Origin: Aquilaria yunnanensis
Taxonomy: Eukaryota; Streptophyta; Magnoliopsida; Malvales; Thymelaeaceae
Direction: 5' to 3'
Assembly: GCA_039654915.1 (NCBI GenBank)
Contig: CM077593.1
Span: 59,464,501 to 59,528,500 of the forward strand
DNA length: 64,000 nt
Below, piece after piece: positions 42,894 through 54,189 of this stretch (position 1 is its first letter; each line of letters starts with the position of its first letter). Made by a program: the position numbers and the translations under genes. The notes under the pieces were generated by a model that saw only the letters and a program-made list of their open reading frames with translations, had not been told where the DNA came from and did not search any database.

Positions 42894-45162
42894 TGTTATT
42901 GTTGTGCCCAAAAGCCAATCATGAGATGATTGTATTTTTGCACATTGAGTCATGATATTTTATTAAGGCATTAATCCAGCAATTATGTTTGTTGTTTTAT
43001 TTTTACGTAATGTAATAAACATAATTGTAACCCTAGAATAATGATATTGTCAAACATCCCTAGTCTAGTATTATTGTGGTGCGGGTTGTAATAATACATA
43101 ACACTAGCATATGTGGAGACTAATTGATGCCCAGCGGCATTTTCGTTATGTGACATGGTGTAGCTGCAAATAGGACTTCCGGTATGAATGTGTTTGTAAA
43201 TAGCCCTCCGGTGAAGAAGGTGCCTTGGAGAAGAGCTTCCGGTGAGGATGTAGCTGCAAGACTCAGTAAAACAGAGGTTAGAGACTCCCCGAAGTGTGAT
43301 TTCGGGGGAGGAGGCTCCGACACTCAAGTCAGCCTTTTTTAGGATGAAAGTATGAAGGAATGAAGAGTAGATAATGGCTAGAGTTTCTTCTTTCTTACTT
43401 GTCTTCCCCCCCGTGCCAAGGTTCTCCGTAGATATTTATAGGAGGTCCCTAGGAGGAGCCCTCCTGCTACAGCTTGTCTTAGATCATGACACGTGGTTGG
43501 CCAGATTTGATCCGTACGTTTAGGGACGGGAGCCCCCTGTTGGCTGTAGCCATTCTAACCGAAGGTCAGGGCCGTGTGGGTGGGCTGTGTGTTAGAGGCT
43601 CCTTACCGATTTTGTCTTATCTAGCTGAGAACTCCTTCGGCAATGGACTCTCTTCAGGGAGTGAGACCCCTTCGACAGGCAAGCCTCATTCGGTCTGACT
43701 TTGCTCTTCGAGGGCCGTAGAGGGAGGCTCCTCGGTAGTATGGAGGACCTTCAGAGGATGCCAAATTCTTCCGAGAGTGGAGAGATGATCACCTAGATCT
43801 CTAGACAACCTGACCGAGGATCGCATATCACGCCAATCCGAGGGTGGTGCCATCATTGGCCGAGGGTGGTGAGGCTCCGATCTATCTCGAGGTGGGTCAG
43901 ATGTACTTTCGAGGATGGTACCTTGTCAGTCATCCTTAGAGGCTATCCAAGTGTGATAGCCATTTGGCTATCACTAATATGAGATATGTAGTCTACATAT
44001 GGGTACAAGTTGGAGAAAATGTGTATTGGACCGACCCACCATGAGAACGCTACATGTATCATTATATGAGTGTCATAAGTGATTCTCATAGTGATCATGG
44101 TATATTTAGTCCTTTGACCTAAGATCATCAAGGGTCCCTACATGTGAGTCACATACTTTGATACTTTCCTTTGTTGCTTGTAACTGAGTGAACTTGATGG
44201 AGGTCATTGGGTATGTCACATATCATGTGGAGGGATTTGTATGATCAAGATGGGGTTTGTCCCTCCTATGTAATGGGAGTGATATCTTCAGGCCCCTTAA
44301 TAGAGGAAGACTTAGAAAAATGCATGGCCATGCTTAGATGAGTTGATATACGATATCAATGTCATCAGTTTAAGTTGGTCTACTCGGTAATCAAGAAACC
44401 AAAGATTGGGCTATACGAGAGTGACACATTCCATGCCTCGTGCTTAGTCTTGATATCTTGGAAAAAGGGACAATGGCATATATCGGTGATGATCATAAAG
44501 GTTTAGTGGAATCATCGACAATCTTGTCACTTGGGTAGCAATGATGTGTTGCTAGACACCGCTCATTGCTTATGATCATAAGTGTGATTTGTGATCATTA
44601 CCAACGTGGTAAGAGCCTATTGGGTCACACACATAGAGCTATTTTGATCATTAGAGTGCATGGGCTAATAATTTGGGTTTTGGTTTCACAATAATTTTGT
44701 ATTAATAATGGGCCCAATAGTTGAGCCATTATTAAGCCCGAAATTAAAGCCTAATTGGATTACGGCTTTGAAACCTATTAGGCCTGGAAGTTGAGTCTCA
44801 CTATAAATACAACTTCTAGTGAGAAATTCACAGGTCTCCTTGCCCTAGCCTCCCAAAAGGACAACCGTACTCTTCTCTTGCAATTCCTTGGAGGACGCAA
44901 GCTAGCACTGCGAGCGCAAGAGAAACGCATCTACCGGGACGTGGTGGAAGCGTGGTGATCCCGAAAGGCTCATGTGGATACCATAGAGAGCCTGAACACG
45001 TCAACTATTTAGGTTTTGTGATTCGACTCTATAGTTGAGTGAGAGATCTCAACCGAAAATTAGGTATGAAAATTTTTGAACACCCGGTTTACACCGTTTC
45101 ACTTGGATCCTAAAGGGTTTCGGTTAAATTCCGCTGCGCTGTTTGGCTCTCGAAACCCATCA
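42894..45162 (+). mobile_element. Copia-1 3' LTR (L4) with nested solo LTR
   Basis: It starts TGTTATTGTTGTGCCC behind the polypurine tract and ends CTCTCGAAACCCATCA. It is interrupted at 43125-43973. Without the insert and its 5-bp duplication it measures about 1415 bases, the family size. It shows that the many isolated copies of this sequence are LTRs of the copia-1/copia-2 family. Confidence 0.9.
43125..43973 (-). mobile_element. Solo LTR, Tat-like type (849 bp)
   Basis: It is flanked by CTAAT at 43120-43124 and 43974-43978. On the minus strand it runs TG...CA, beginning with the hairpin TGATAGCC-AAAT-GGCTATCA. A TATA box CCTATAAATA is at 43433-43442 (minus), with the G-box-like CCACGTGTC about 50 bases upstream (43488-43496). 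Downstream is the block GACTTGAGTGTCGGAG (about 43319-43334). Single LTR without internal region. The promoter layout equals that of the LTR at 51295-51789. Confidence 0.8.
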
Positions 45163-45298
45163 TCAATTATGTTTAGTACGTTACGCAGAACCAAAATAAC
45201 AAACATAATTGCTGGATTAATGCCTCAATAAAATATTGTGACTCAATGTACAAAAATACAATCATCTCATGATTGGCTTTTTGGGCACAACACTAACA
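45163..45298 (-). mobile_element. Copia-family LTR start fragment (L5), inverted
   Basis: The minus strand reads TGTTAGTGTTGTGCCCAAAA from 45298, continues for about 136 bases of the LTR start and stops at the end of L4. The two LTR pieces are therefore in opposite orientation. No TSD is visible, so it is a rearrangement product. Confidence 0.8.
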
Positions 45299-45307
45299 TA
45301 TTGTACA

Positions 45308-46122
45308 ATTACATCAATAATAGTAATCTCGAGTTATGTTTGAGGGGAGTAAGGTGAGAAGATAATGTCCAATGAGAGTAACAAGAAAAGACATGACTCG
45401 CAGGCCGTATGTACAAGCACAACCAACAAGCTCTATAACCATACACCATGCTTCAATCACCAATTAGCATATCATGTCAATTCTCATTCAACAAAAATGC
45501 ATTCCAATTAATGCGTGTTGATTAACCAGCTTTTATTAATGTGGTGCTTCGCATACGGCAGTCCCATTGGCCGATCAGCAGGCGGTCGTCCGGCTGACCG
45601 CTCAGCGGGACAAGTCAATAGGAGCCGTATTTGCGGGGTTTTGTTAGTGGGGAGCGCCCCTCGGTGCAAAAAATTATGTTGCAATTATGTTGCCCTAGAT
45701 CTTCTCAGGTGCCTACTTGCTCGAAATAGAAGATTTCGGGCTAAGCAATTGTAAGACAATTTTTTGTGCTGGGGGGCGTTGCCCCCACACCCCCCAACAA
45801 ATGCAGCTCCCCTTAACCCCGTTCGCTGACCGGTCAGCGGAACCACCACCCGCTGACCGGCCAGCGGGACCGCCATATGCAAAGCGCCACATAAATAAAA
45901 ACTGGTTAATCAACGCGCGAAAATTGGCATGCATCTTTGTTGAATGAGATTTGACATGATATGCTGATTGGTGTTTGAAGCATGGTGCATGGTTATAGCG
46001 CTTGATTGGTTGTACTTGTAAATACGGCCTGCGAGTCATGCCTTTTCTTATCACTCTCATTGTACATTCTCTTTTCACCTTACTCCCATCGAGTGTAACT
46101 TGAGGTTTCTATTATTGATGTA
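45308..46122. repeat. Large foldback, about 400-bp arms
   Basis: Arms 45308-45711 and 45728-46122 are inverted copies. For example ATTACATCAATAATAG at 45308 matches CTATTATTGATGTAAT at 46107-46122, GACTCGCAGGCCGTAT matches ATACGGCCTGCGAGTC, and GGTTAATCAACGCGCG matches the left arm around 45515. The loop is about 16 bases. Each arm includes a GC-rich part with further palindromes (CGCTGACCGGTCAGCG at 45823-45838; GGGGGCGTTGCCCCC at 45773-45787). No gene. It may be two LTRs of another element head-to-head. Confidence 0.8.
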
Positions 46123-46925
46123 ATGCTGCATTGTGGGATCATCCAAGGTGGAATGTCCAAGGATCATCCAAGGAGGTATGTCCAAGGAGGTGACAACAAA
46201 AGGGCAGCGAAGAAAGGAAGAGAAGGAGCTTGTGAATACTCTTTTCTTTTCTTAGGCTTTTATGATATTCTCATTGGCTTGAGAATATCGCATAGTTTGG
46301 GCTACAACCATGTCACGGATGAGATGCATGTTTTATATTGGTATGTGATGCATGTATTAGACAACCGGAGATAACAAATTGGTGAGATCAAACAAAAAAT
46401 CCCTCAAACAAATATTAAGTCATTAAATGTGATGCCTTCCAAATGTTGGCACTCGTCAAGACTTTGATCAACATTAGGTGGGTTTTGCCAAAGCAAAGCA
46501 CTTATGTTCATCTTGGTAAGGCGTGATGGGATAATAGTGATATCCAAATTGCTAACTTTGGGTCTGACTTAACTAAGTCATCCTAATAGGATTAGGGACT
46601 TAGAGGCATAGAGTTGGGCTTAAGCTCAAGAGATGAGCTTGGACAAGTGTTGTTCACCCAACTATCCTAGAGTTGCATAAGATGTAATTGGCAAGGAGTT
46701 GCCTACCTAAATAGCTGTAACTTGAGAGAAAAGCCAAAGCTGACTCAGGTTGTGGTCAAATATGGATCTTGGCCCACTAGAATACCTTAGCGCTGAGGTG
46801 TTCCGAAATAATATCGAGGGTTATTATTTTGAGGAAAATAGTGGGAGTATAGTTTAATAAAAGTCCTTATTAAATGAATTAAAATACATGCCTCTTACAC
46901 TGCATATTTACTGTTGTAGATAACC
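46123..46925 (+). other. Non-coding region upstream of copia-2 gag
   Basis: No LTR of the copia family and no primer site can be recognised here. A short repeat of GATCATCCAAGG / ATGTCCAAGGAGG type lies at 46140-46190. The part next to gag (about 46700-46925) is probably the element's leader. The original 5' LTR of copia-2 has been lost or displaced by the foldback and rearranged LTR pieces to the left. Confidence 0.5.
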
Positions 46926-48095
46926 ATGGCACAAAACACATCGACACTTTCGTTGCGATAGATCATTGAGAAGGAAAAACTGAATGGGACCAACTTTCTC
47001 AAATGGTACCGAAACTTGAGGATAGTCCTCAAACAAGAGAGAAAGGCTTATGTCCTAGAGCAGCCCATTCCGAATGAGCCTGCTGCCACTGCTCCAAGAG
47101 CTGAAAGGGATGCTCACAAGAGGCATTCTAATGATGCTTTGGATGTTGCTTGCCTCATGCTTATTACCATGGATTCTGAGCTTCAAAAGCAACATGAGAA
47201 CATGGGGGCGTTTGATATGATCGAACATCTCAAAATGCTTTTCCAAGAGCAAGCTAGGCATGAGAGGTTTGAGACCTCTAAGGCATTGTTTTAGTGTAAA
47301 ATGTCTGAGGGAAGTCCCGTGGGTCCTCATGTGCTCAAGATGATTGGGTACATTGAGAATCTTAAGAATTTGGGATTTGCTCTTCAGAAAGAGTTGTCTA
47401 TGGATGTAGTCTTGCAATCGTTGCCTGAAAGCTACAATCAGTTCGTCATGAACTATAACATGAACGACCTTGACAAGTCTTTTCCTGAATTGCTCAACAT
47501 GTTGAGAACTGCTGAGCAAAACCTTAAGAAGGCTAAGCCCATTTTGATGGTTCAAAAAGGCAAGGGAAAGGGAAAAGCCAACAAGAAGAAGGGTAAAGCT
47601 AACGGAAATTCCAATGATAGTTCTTCTTCAGCTGCACTGAAACCAAAGGGTGGTGTGGCAAAGGAAGGGGAGTGCTTCCATTGTGAGCAACCTGGACACT
47701 GGAAGCGCAACTGCAAGCTCTATCTTGAAGAACTTGCTAAGGAAAAGGGAAGTAAGACTTCTACTTCAGGTATTCTTGTTATAGAGGCTAACTTTTCTAC
47801 TTCCTCATCTTGGGTATTGGATACTGGATGTGGATCTCACATTTCTGCAAATGTACAGGATCTAAGTAGAAGTAGAAGATTGGCCCGAGGTGAAGTTGAC
47901 CTACGTGTTAGAAATGGAGCAAGGGTTGCTACCTTAGTCGTAGGGACTTATGTTCTCACTTTACCTAGTGGATTAGTTTTAGAATTAGACAACTACTACT
48001 TTGTGTCTACTATTAGTAGAAATTTGATTTATGTTTCTTGTTTGGACGAGAAAGGTTTTTCATTTATAATAAAGGACAAATGTTGTTCTATTTAG
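46926..48095 (+). pseudogene. Copia-2 gag and protease
   Basis: The ATG at 46926 starts MAQNTSTLSLR, followed at once by an in-frame TAG. The same frame continues with EKLNGTNFLKWYRNLRIVLK, a TAG at 47292, the CCHC knuckle CFHCEQPGHWKRNC (about 47673) and the copia protease motif SWVLDTGCGSHI (about 47811). Another TAG at 48093 precedes the integrase. The frame is otherwise continuous from gag to integrase, so only point mutations inactivate it. Gag-protease-integrase-RT order identifies Ty1/copia. Confidence 0.9.
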
Positions 48096-48861
48096 TTGAA
48101 TGAAATCTTTTATGGTAGTGCTCAACTTAGCATTGGGTTGTATGTTCTAGACCTCGAAGATCCAATCTATAATGTGAATACCAAGAAGGTCAGATTAAAT
48201 GATTCAAACCCGACCTATCTCTGGCACTGTCGGTTGGGCCATATAAATAAGGCCCGCATATCCAAGCTCCATAAGGATGGACTCTTGGACTCATTTGATT
48301 TTGAATCATATGAGACATGTTAGTCATGTTTGTTGGGCAAGATGACCAAAGCCCCATTCACAAGGCAAAGTGAAAGGGCTAATGACTTACTAGGAGTCAT
48401 ACATAGTGATGTATGTGGCCCTATGTCTACAGAAGCTAGAGGAGGTTTCCAATACTTCATTACTTTCACTGATGACTCCAGCAGATATGGCTATGTGTAT
48501 CTCATGAGACACAAGTCAGAATCCTTTGAAAAGTTCAAAGAATTCAAGAATGAAGTAGAGAATCAACTCGGGAAGAGTATTAAAGTGCTTCGATCAGATC
48601 AAGGTGGAGAGTACTTGGATCGAGAATTCCTTGACTATCTGAAGGAGTGTGGTATAGTATCACAACTCACTCCACCAGGTACACCTCAATGGAATGGTGT
48701 ATTTGAAAGAAGAAATCAAACTCTATTAGACATGGTTCGCTCTATGATGAGTCAAGCTGACCTTCCAAACTCTTTTTGGGGACATGACAGCCGCTTTTAC
48801 ACTAAACCGAGTTCCATCTAAATCGGTTCAAAAGACACCATATGAGATATGGAGTAAGAGG
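48096..48861 (+). pseudogene. Copia-2 integrase (truncated)
   Basis: The zinc finger part (YLWHCRLGHINKARISKLHK and, after a TAG at 48321, SCLLGKM) is followed by the core. The catalytic acids are in VIHSDVCGPM, VLRSDQGGEY and QWNGVFERRN, with 35 residues between the second and third. An 8-base deletion at about 48787, relative to copia-1 (ACATGCTCTAGCGACAGC), shifts the frame. The gene stops at 48861, where LTR L6 begins. Confidence 0.9.
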
Positions 48862-50270
48862 TGTTAGTGTTGTGCCCAAAAAGCCAATCATGAGATGATT
48901 GTATTTTTGCACATTCAGTCATGATATTTTATTGAGGCATTAATCTAGCAATTTTGTTTGTTGTTTTGTTTCTGCGTAACGTAATAAACATAATTGTAAC
49001 CCTAGAATAATGATATTCTTAAACGTCCCTAGTCTAGTATTATTGTGGAGCGTGTTGCAATAATACATAATGACTAGCATATGTGGAGACTAATATGAGA
49101 TATGTAGTCTACATATGGGTACAAGTTGGAGAACTTGTGTACTGGACGGACCCACCATGAGAACACTTCATGGATCGTTATATGAGTGTCATAAGTGATT
49201 CTCATAGTGATCATGGTATATGTAGTCCTTCGACCTAAGATCATCAAGGTTCCCTACATGTGAGTCACATACTTTGATACTTTCCTTTGTTGCTCGTAAC
49301 TGAGTGAACTTGAAGGAGGTCATTGGGTATGTCACATATCATGCGGAGGTATTTGTATGATCAAGATGGGATTTGTCCTTCCTATGTAGTGGGAGTGCTA
49401 TCTTTGGGCCCCTTGATAGAGTAAGACTTAGAAAATGCATGGCCATGCTCCGATGAGTTGATATATGATATCAATGTCGTCAGTTTAATTTGGTCTTGTC
49501 GGTAATCAAGAAACCAAAGATTGGGCTATACGAGAGTGACACATTCCATGTCTCGTGCTTAGTCTTGATATCTTGGACAAAGGGACAATGGCATATATCG
49601 GTGATGATCACAAAGGTTTAGTCGATTCACCGACAATCTTGTCGCTTGGGTAGCAATGATGTGTTGCTAGACACCGGTCATTGCTTATGATCATAAATGT
49701 GATTTATGATCATTGCCAACATGGCAAGAGCCTATTGGGTCACACACATAAAGCTATTTGGATCATTAGAGTGCATGGGCTAATTATTTGGGTTATGGTT
49801 TCACTTTAATTTCGTATTAATAATGGGCCAAGGAGTTGAGCCATTATTAAGCCCGAAATTAAATCCTAATTGGATTAGGGCTTTGAAACCCATTAGGCCT
49901 GGAAGTTGAGTCTCACTATAAATACAACTTTTAAGTGAGAAATTAGCAGGTCTATTTGCCCTAGCCTCCCAAAAGGACAGCCGCACTCTTCTCTTGCAAT
50001 TCCTTGGAGGACACAAGCTAGCACTGCGAGCGCAAGAGAAACGCATCTGCCGGGACGTGGTGGAAGCGTGGTGATCCCGAGAGGCTCGTGTGGATACCAT
50101 AGAGAGCCTGAACACGTCAACTGTTCAGGTTTTGTGATTTGACTCTACAGTTGAGTAAGAGATCTCAACCGAAAATTAGGTATGAAATTTTCGAACACCC
50201 GGTTTACCCCGTTTCACTTGGATCCTGGAGGGTTTCGGTTAAATTCCGCTGCGCTGTTTGGCTCCCGACA
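48862..50270 (+). mobile_element. Copia-family LTR L6 inside copia-2
   Basis: A nearly complete LTR runs from TGTTAGTGTTGTGCCC to GGCTCCCGACA; the usual final bases CCCGAAACCCAACA are shortened. It replaces about 300 bases of the pol gene (corresponding to 33560-33858 in copia-1), and no 5-bp duplication is visible. The arrangement is an LTR left by rearrangement rather than a simple insertion. Confidence 0.85.
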
Positions 50271-51294
50271 CTGTAATATGTTGTTCAAGAGTCTGTTCCT
50301 GTAGCACAAAGCCCATGTAGGTCTGGTAGGATTTCACGTGAGCCTGAGAGATATGGATTTCTCGAGACTCACACCAGTGATGTGATACTCATGGATCAGG
50401 ATAAACCCACAACCTACCAACAAGCTATGTCGGGGCTGACTCTGAGAAGTGGGTAGTGGGCATGAAATCCGAGATGGAATCCATGTATGAAAACCAAGTA
50501 TGGACTTTGGTTGACCCACCTGAAGGGGTAAAACCCATAGGGTGAAAATGGGTTTTCAAGAAGAAAATTAACATGGATGGTAATATGATTACCTTTAAAG
50601 GACGATTGGTTGCAAAAGGTTTCAAGCAAATTCATGGTATTGACTATGATGAAACTTTTTCACCAGTTGCTATGCTTAAATCCATCCGAATTTTGTTTGC
50701 TATTGCTGCACACTATGATTATGAGATATGGAAAATGGATGTCAAAACTGCATTCCTAAATGGAAAGCTACTTGAGGATGTGTACATGACACAACTTGAG
50801 GGTTTTGTCACTCCTGAGAATACCAATAAAGTGTGCAAGTTGGAAAGGTCTATTTATGGACTGAAGCAAGCTTCTCGAAGTTGGAATCTTCATTTTGATG
50901 ATGCAATCAAAGAGTTTGGTTTTATCAAAAATGAAGATGAACCTTGTGTCTACAAGAAGGTTAGTGGGAGCACTATTGTCTTTTTGGTGTTGTATGTAGA
51001 TGACATACTACTCATCGGGAATGACATTCCTGAGCTACAGTCTATGAGGTGGCAAGGGAAATGTTTCTCTATGAAGGACTTGGGTGAAGCAGCCTATGTG
51101 TTAGGCATCAGGATCTATGGAGATTGATCTAGAAAGCTTCTTGGCCTAAGTCAAAGTACATATATTGACAAGGTGCTAAAGAGGTTTAGCGTGCAATATT
51201 CCAAGAAAGGATTCTTGCCCATGTCACATGGTATCACTCTTTCTAGATCTCAGTGTCCGAGTACAACCGAGGAAAGAGAGCACATGAGTAAGAC
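50271..51294 (+). pseudogene. Copia-2 reverse transcriptase (partial)
   Basis: It resumes in the region preceding RT (QESVPVAQSPCRSGRISREP), passes several stops at 50450-50570, then has a 184-codon open RT segment (50573-51127). This contains WKMDVKTAFLNGKLLEDVYM and LYVDDILLIGNDIPELQ, so both aspartate motifs are intact. TGA follows at 51125. The sequence is very close to copia-1 and ends at about 51294, where the Tat-like LTR begins; the RNase H end and the 3' LTR are missing. Confidence 0.9.
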
Positions 51295-51789
51295 TTCTCC
51301 TAGCCACCTTCAGAAGTGACTCTAATGCTGAAGAGGTTCTCAAGCTCCTAAAGGTTCTCAAGGAAAACAACAAATGTGCAGCCCACAGGACCGCTAACAA
51401 GGGACCTCCACATGCCCCCAACCTCCTGATCGAGTGTAACCACCCAAAAAATGGCAAGCATACCTTCCTCTGATGTACAAACCAAATGTAAATGGATCCG
51501 ACCAACCACGTGTCCTAATCTGCTCAGCTAGGGATAACCGCCTCTTTACAAGCACCTCCTATAAATAGTTGGGAAGCTCCCAGCTAATAGGACTAACAAG
51601 AGCTCCCATCCTTCTATTTTATACTCTCAACAACTATTTTCTTGTATATTGAGTTGGGTGTCAGACATCCCTCCCTCGAAAAACACTCCAAGGAGCTCCT
51701 AACCCACGTTCTTTAAGTGTTGCGAATACTACTCAGGCGAAGTCCTACTGAAGGTCCAACATGTTATACATCAAAGGTGTCATTGAGCA
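51295..51789 (+). mobile_element. Tat-like element, 5' LTR (truncated)
   Basis: It lies between the broken copia-2 RT and a primer-site-like sequence. It includes CCACGTGTC (51506-51514), CTATAAATA (51559-51567) and GTGTCAGACATCCCTCCCTC. The end CATTGAGCA is followed by TCTTTGGTGCTATTTGTGGG. The start is not TG and no target duplication is visible, so the 5' end is probably lost. Confidence 0.6.
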
Positions 51790-51791
51790 TC

Positions 51792-51811
51792 TTTGGTGCT
51801 ATTTGTGGGAA
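51792..51811 (+). other. Probable primer binding site of the Tat-like element
   Basis: TTTGGTGCTATTTGTGGGAA resembles the start of Tat/Ogre-type internal regions (TTTGGCGCC...GTGGGAA), with C-to-T changes. The tRNA used cannot be assigned with confidence. Confidence 0.5.
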
Positions 51812-53290
51812 CACATTCCCAAGTCACCATTGTAGAGACTCCACATTCCAAGGAGAAGAGAATGCTGAAGTCTTAGTTCATGCCAGAGCCTCCAATGGTG
51901 AACGACCAAGCATCCCTAGAGCCTTCCCTGCCAGAGGACAAGCGTCTTCTGGCGGTCACTATGGGCTTCCTATACAACCTTTAGAGCTCCATAGTGGCCA
52001 AAATAACATAGCAAATTGACCAAAGATGGCCACATGTGTGTTTTCATGCAAGGACCCCTTCCCTAAAAGCCTATCCAAAGAGGGGGCGCTGATCACCTCG
52101 GTAGAGTTCCCTAAATAGGAGCCTCAATGAGGAGTCTTCAACAGAAAACCCGTCATCTCATGGGCAGCACACGGCGAGGTTTAGTTGTAAGGAACCAAGG
52201 TCCTCCTAGCACTAAAGTCCTTCTCCCCGAGAGAAGTCGTTGTCCCCTCACTGTCGAATTTAATTCATCCAAAAGAGGGCATCACTCCCCCTTACCACAT
52301 CATTCCCAGTAATGGGAAGAAGATAGCACTATGGTCCTGATGGAGAGGATCCTAGAAAAGCTAGACAAGGTGGAGAAATAGGTCTCTCAAAAGCTCATTT
52401 GGTAGAGGTTACCTAAGACCTTAATCAGAGACGAGTCACCCTATGTTCGAGTGATAGTGGAAGCACCAATGCCTAGTGACTTTGGGCACCTCGCCTAGAC
52501 ACTTATGATGGGCGAAGTGACCCCCAAGCTCACTTGACCAAGTATAAGAGGAGTATCATGCTCCAAGGGGCTGATGTTGCAACCCTCTACAAATGTTTCA
52601 AAGTAACACTTTCATGACCGGTAATGGAGTGGTAAAACTCCCTGGCACCAGGAACCATCATGGGTTTCCAAGAGTTGTCCACTGCCTTCACCTAGTAGTT
52701 CATAGGGAGTAGGCTGACGATAAAAATGCTTGTCCAAATGTTTGAGATTGCCTAAAAAAATGGGGAGACCATTGGGGACTACGTCAAGAGATTCAGCCAA
52801 GAGGCGCTCAGTGTTCCAGAATTCTGCCCCAAAATTTGTATCCTTGCAATGACTAAATGGTTGAGGAGGGATTCACAACTCTTTTGCAAGTACTCCAGGG
52901 ATCCTTCGGACACCTTCAGTGAATTCTATTTAAGGGTAGAACAACACATGATAGCCGAGGAACTGAGAATGGAAGGGCTAAAGCCCGAATATTATCAATC
53001 CGAAGGTCAGAGTCACCAATGTTCGTCTCATGCTAAGGGAGGAGGCAGACCTCGGTGGGCTATGGGGAAAAGCCCAATGACATTCACCCCCCTGAACACT
53101 ACAGGGACAAACACATCTTGATGGCTTTGGAAAGGCAAGGAACTTTAATTCAACATTCGATGGCCATAACCTTGGATAACAAAAAGAATATGAAGAGGTA
53201 CTGCCAATTTCACCAGGGACCATGGGCAGGATACCGAGGATTTCTTCCAATTGAGGAAGTACATTGAGTTAATAATTAAACAAAAAAAAT
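51812..53290 (+). pseudogene. Tat-like gag remnants
   Basis: Gag is readable only by switching frames. Pieces include PGTIMGFQELSTAFT (about 52650), GDYVKRFSQEALSVPEFCPK (about 52775), then RRDSQLFCKYSRDPSDTFSE and FYLRVEQHMIAEELRMEGL (52849-53000). These are typical of the gag of Tat-lineage gypsy elements. Many stops and indels make it non-functional. The first 500 bases show only short open pieces (52127-52312). Confidence 0.7.
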
Positions 53291-54150
53291 GTCGGTGCTA
53301 CTTACAGCTGTCATAGCCCAAGTCCTAGGAAAAAATAGATGATGTGAGAAAAGAAGAAGAAGAGGTGTATGACTCTGACAAACATCGCACTAACCGAAGT
53401 TTGAGGAAGCACCACCCTCGCCCGGGCTGATCCAGACCATAACCACAAGATTTCCATCAACCAAAAGAAAAAAGAAAGGTGAGGAAGGTTGAGATAATGG
53501 GGTTCGACAACTTGGCAAACAATTTCACCTAGAGTGATGGGTTGGTCGTGAAGTTCACACATGACGCCCCTCTCATGATCATGGCCAGGATCAAATATTG
53601 GGACATCAAAAGAGTTTTCATTGATGATGGATCAAACGTTGATGTCTTGTTTGCCAACCTATTGCCAAGCTTGGGTATTTCTGAGGGTGACCTCAAACCA
53701 ATGACCTTACCAAAATTTGGGGTTGGTACCTTGAAACTCCCAGTGCTATGATGGATTGACTTGCCGATAATGGTGAGTGGCACTTCAGTCAAGGCAAAGG
53801 AAGAACTTTTTGTTTCCATTGTGGAAAGGTTCATTGTCATAGACGTTCTATCATCATATAATGCCATCCTTGGTGGGCAAAAATAGGGTAGCCTTTGCCT
53901 CCAAATAGATGTAATGTACCCAACAGTCACATTCACGGCAAAAAAGGGGGACACAAAGATACTCATCGACCGAGCTGAAGTCAGGAAGGGATTTATCAAA
54001 GCAAGGCAAAATCCTACCAAAGCCAACATACAGACTTTGGGGGAGAAGGGCACAATTGTCACAGATACTATAGAAAGGGAAAAGGGTGATGTTGAGAAAA
54101 TAAAAATTGAGGATCTAGAGTTAGTCCCAAGCCGAAATACCTGAATTAGG
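53291..54150 (+). pseudogene. Tat-like protease region
   Basis: The 69-codon frame 53542-53751 contains FIDDGSNVDVLFANLLPSLG, the protease-like motif of Tat elements. A second piece (53914-54144) continues KKGDTKILIDRAEVRKGFIK. Stops at 53751 and 53885 interrupt it. The region between gag and 53540 is low-complexity, A-rich coding remnant (QKKKERGSS-like frames) without a recognisable domain. Confidence 0.65.
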
Positions 54151-54189
54151 AAGAAATTGGTAAAGGGGAAAATGAAAGAATTGTATCCC

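Noticed and set aside
46123..46374. 83-codon frame upstream of copia-2.
   Set aside because: It contains a short tandem repeat and no domain. The position fits a retrotransposon leader better than a gene.
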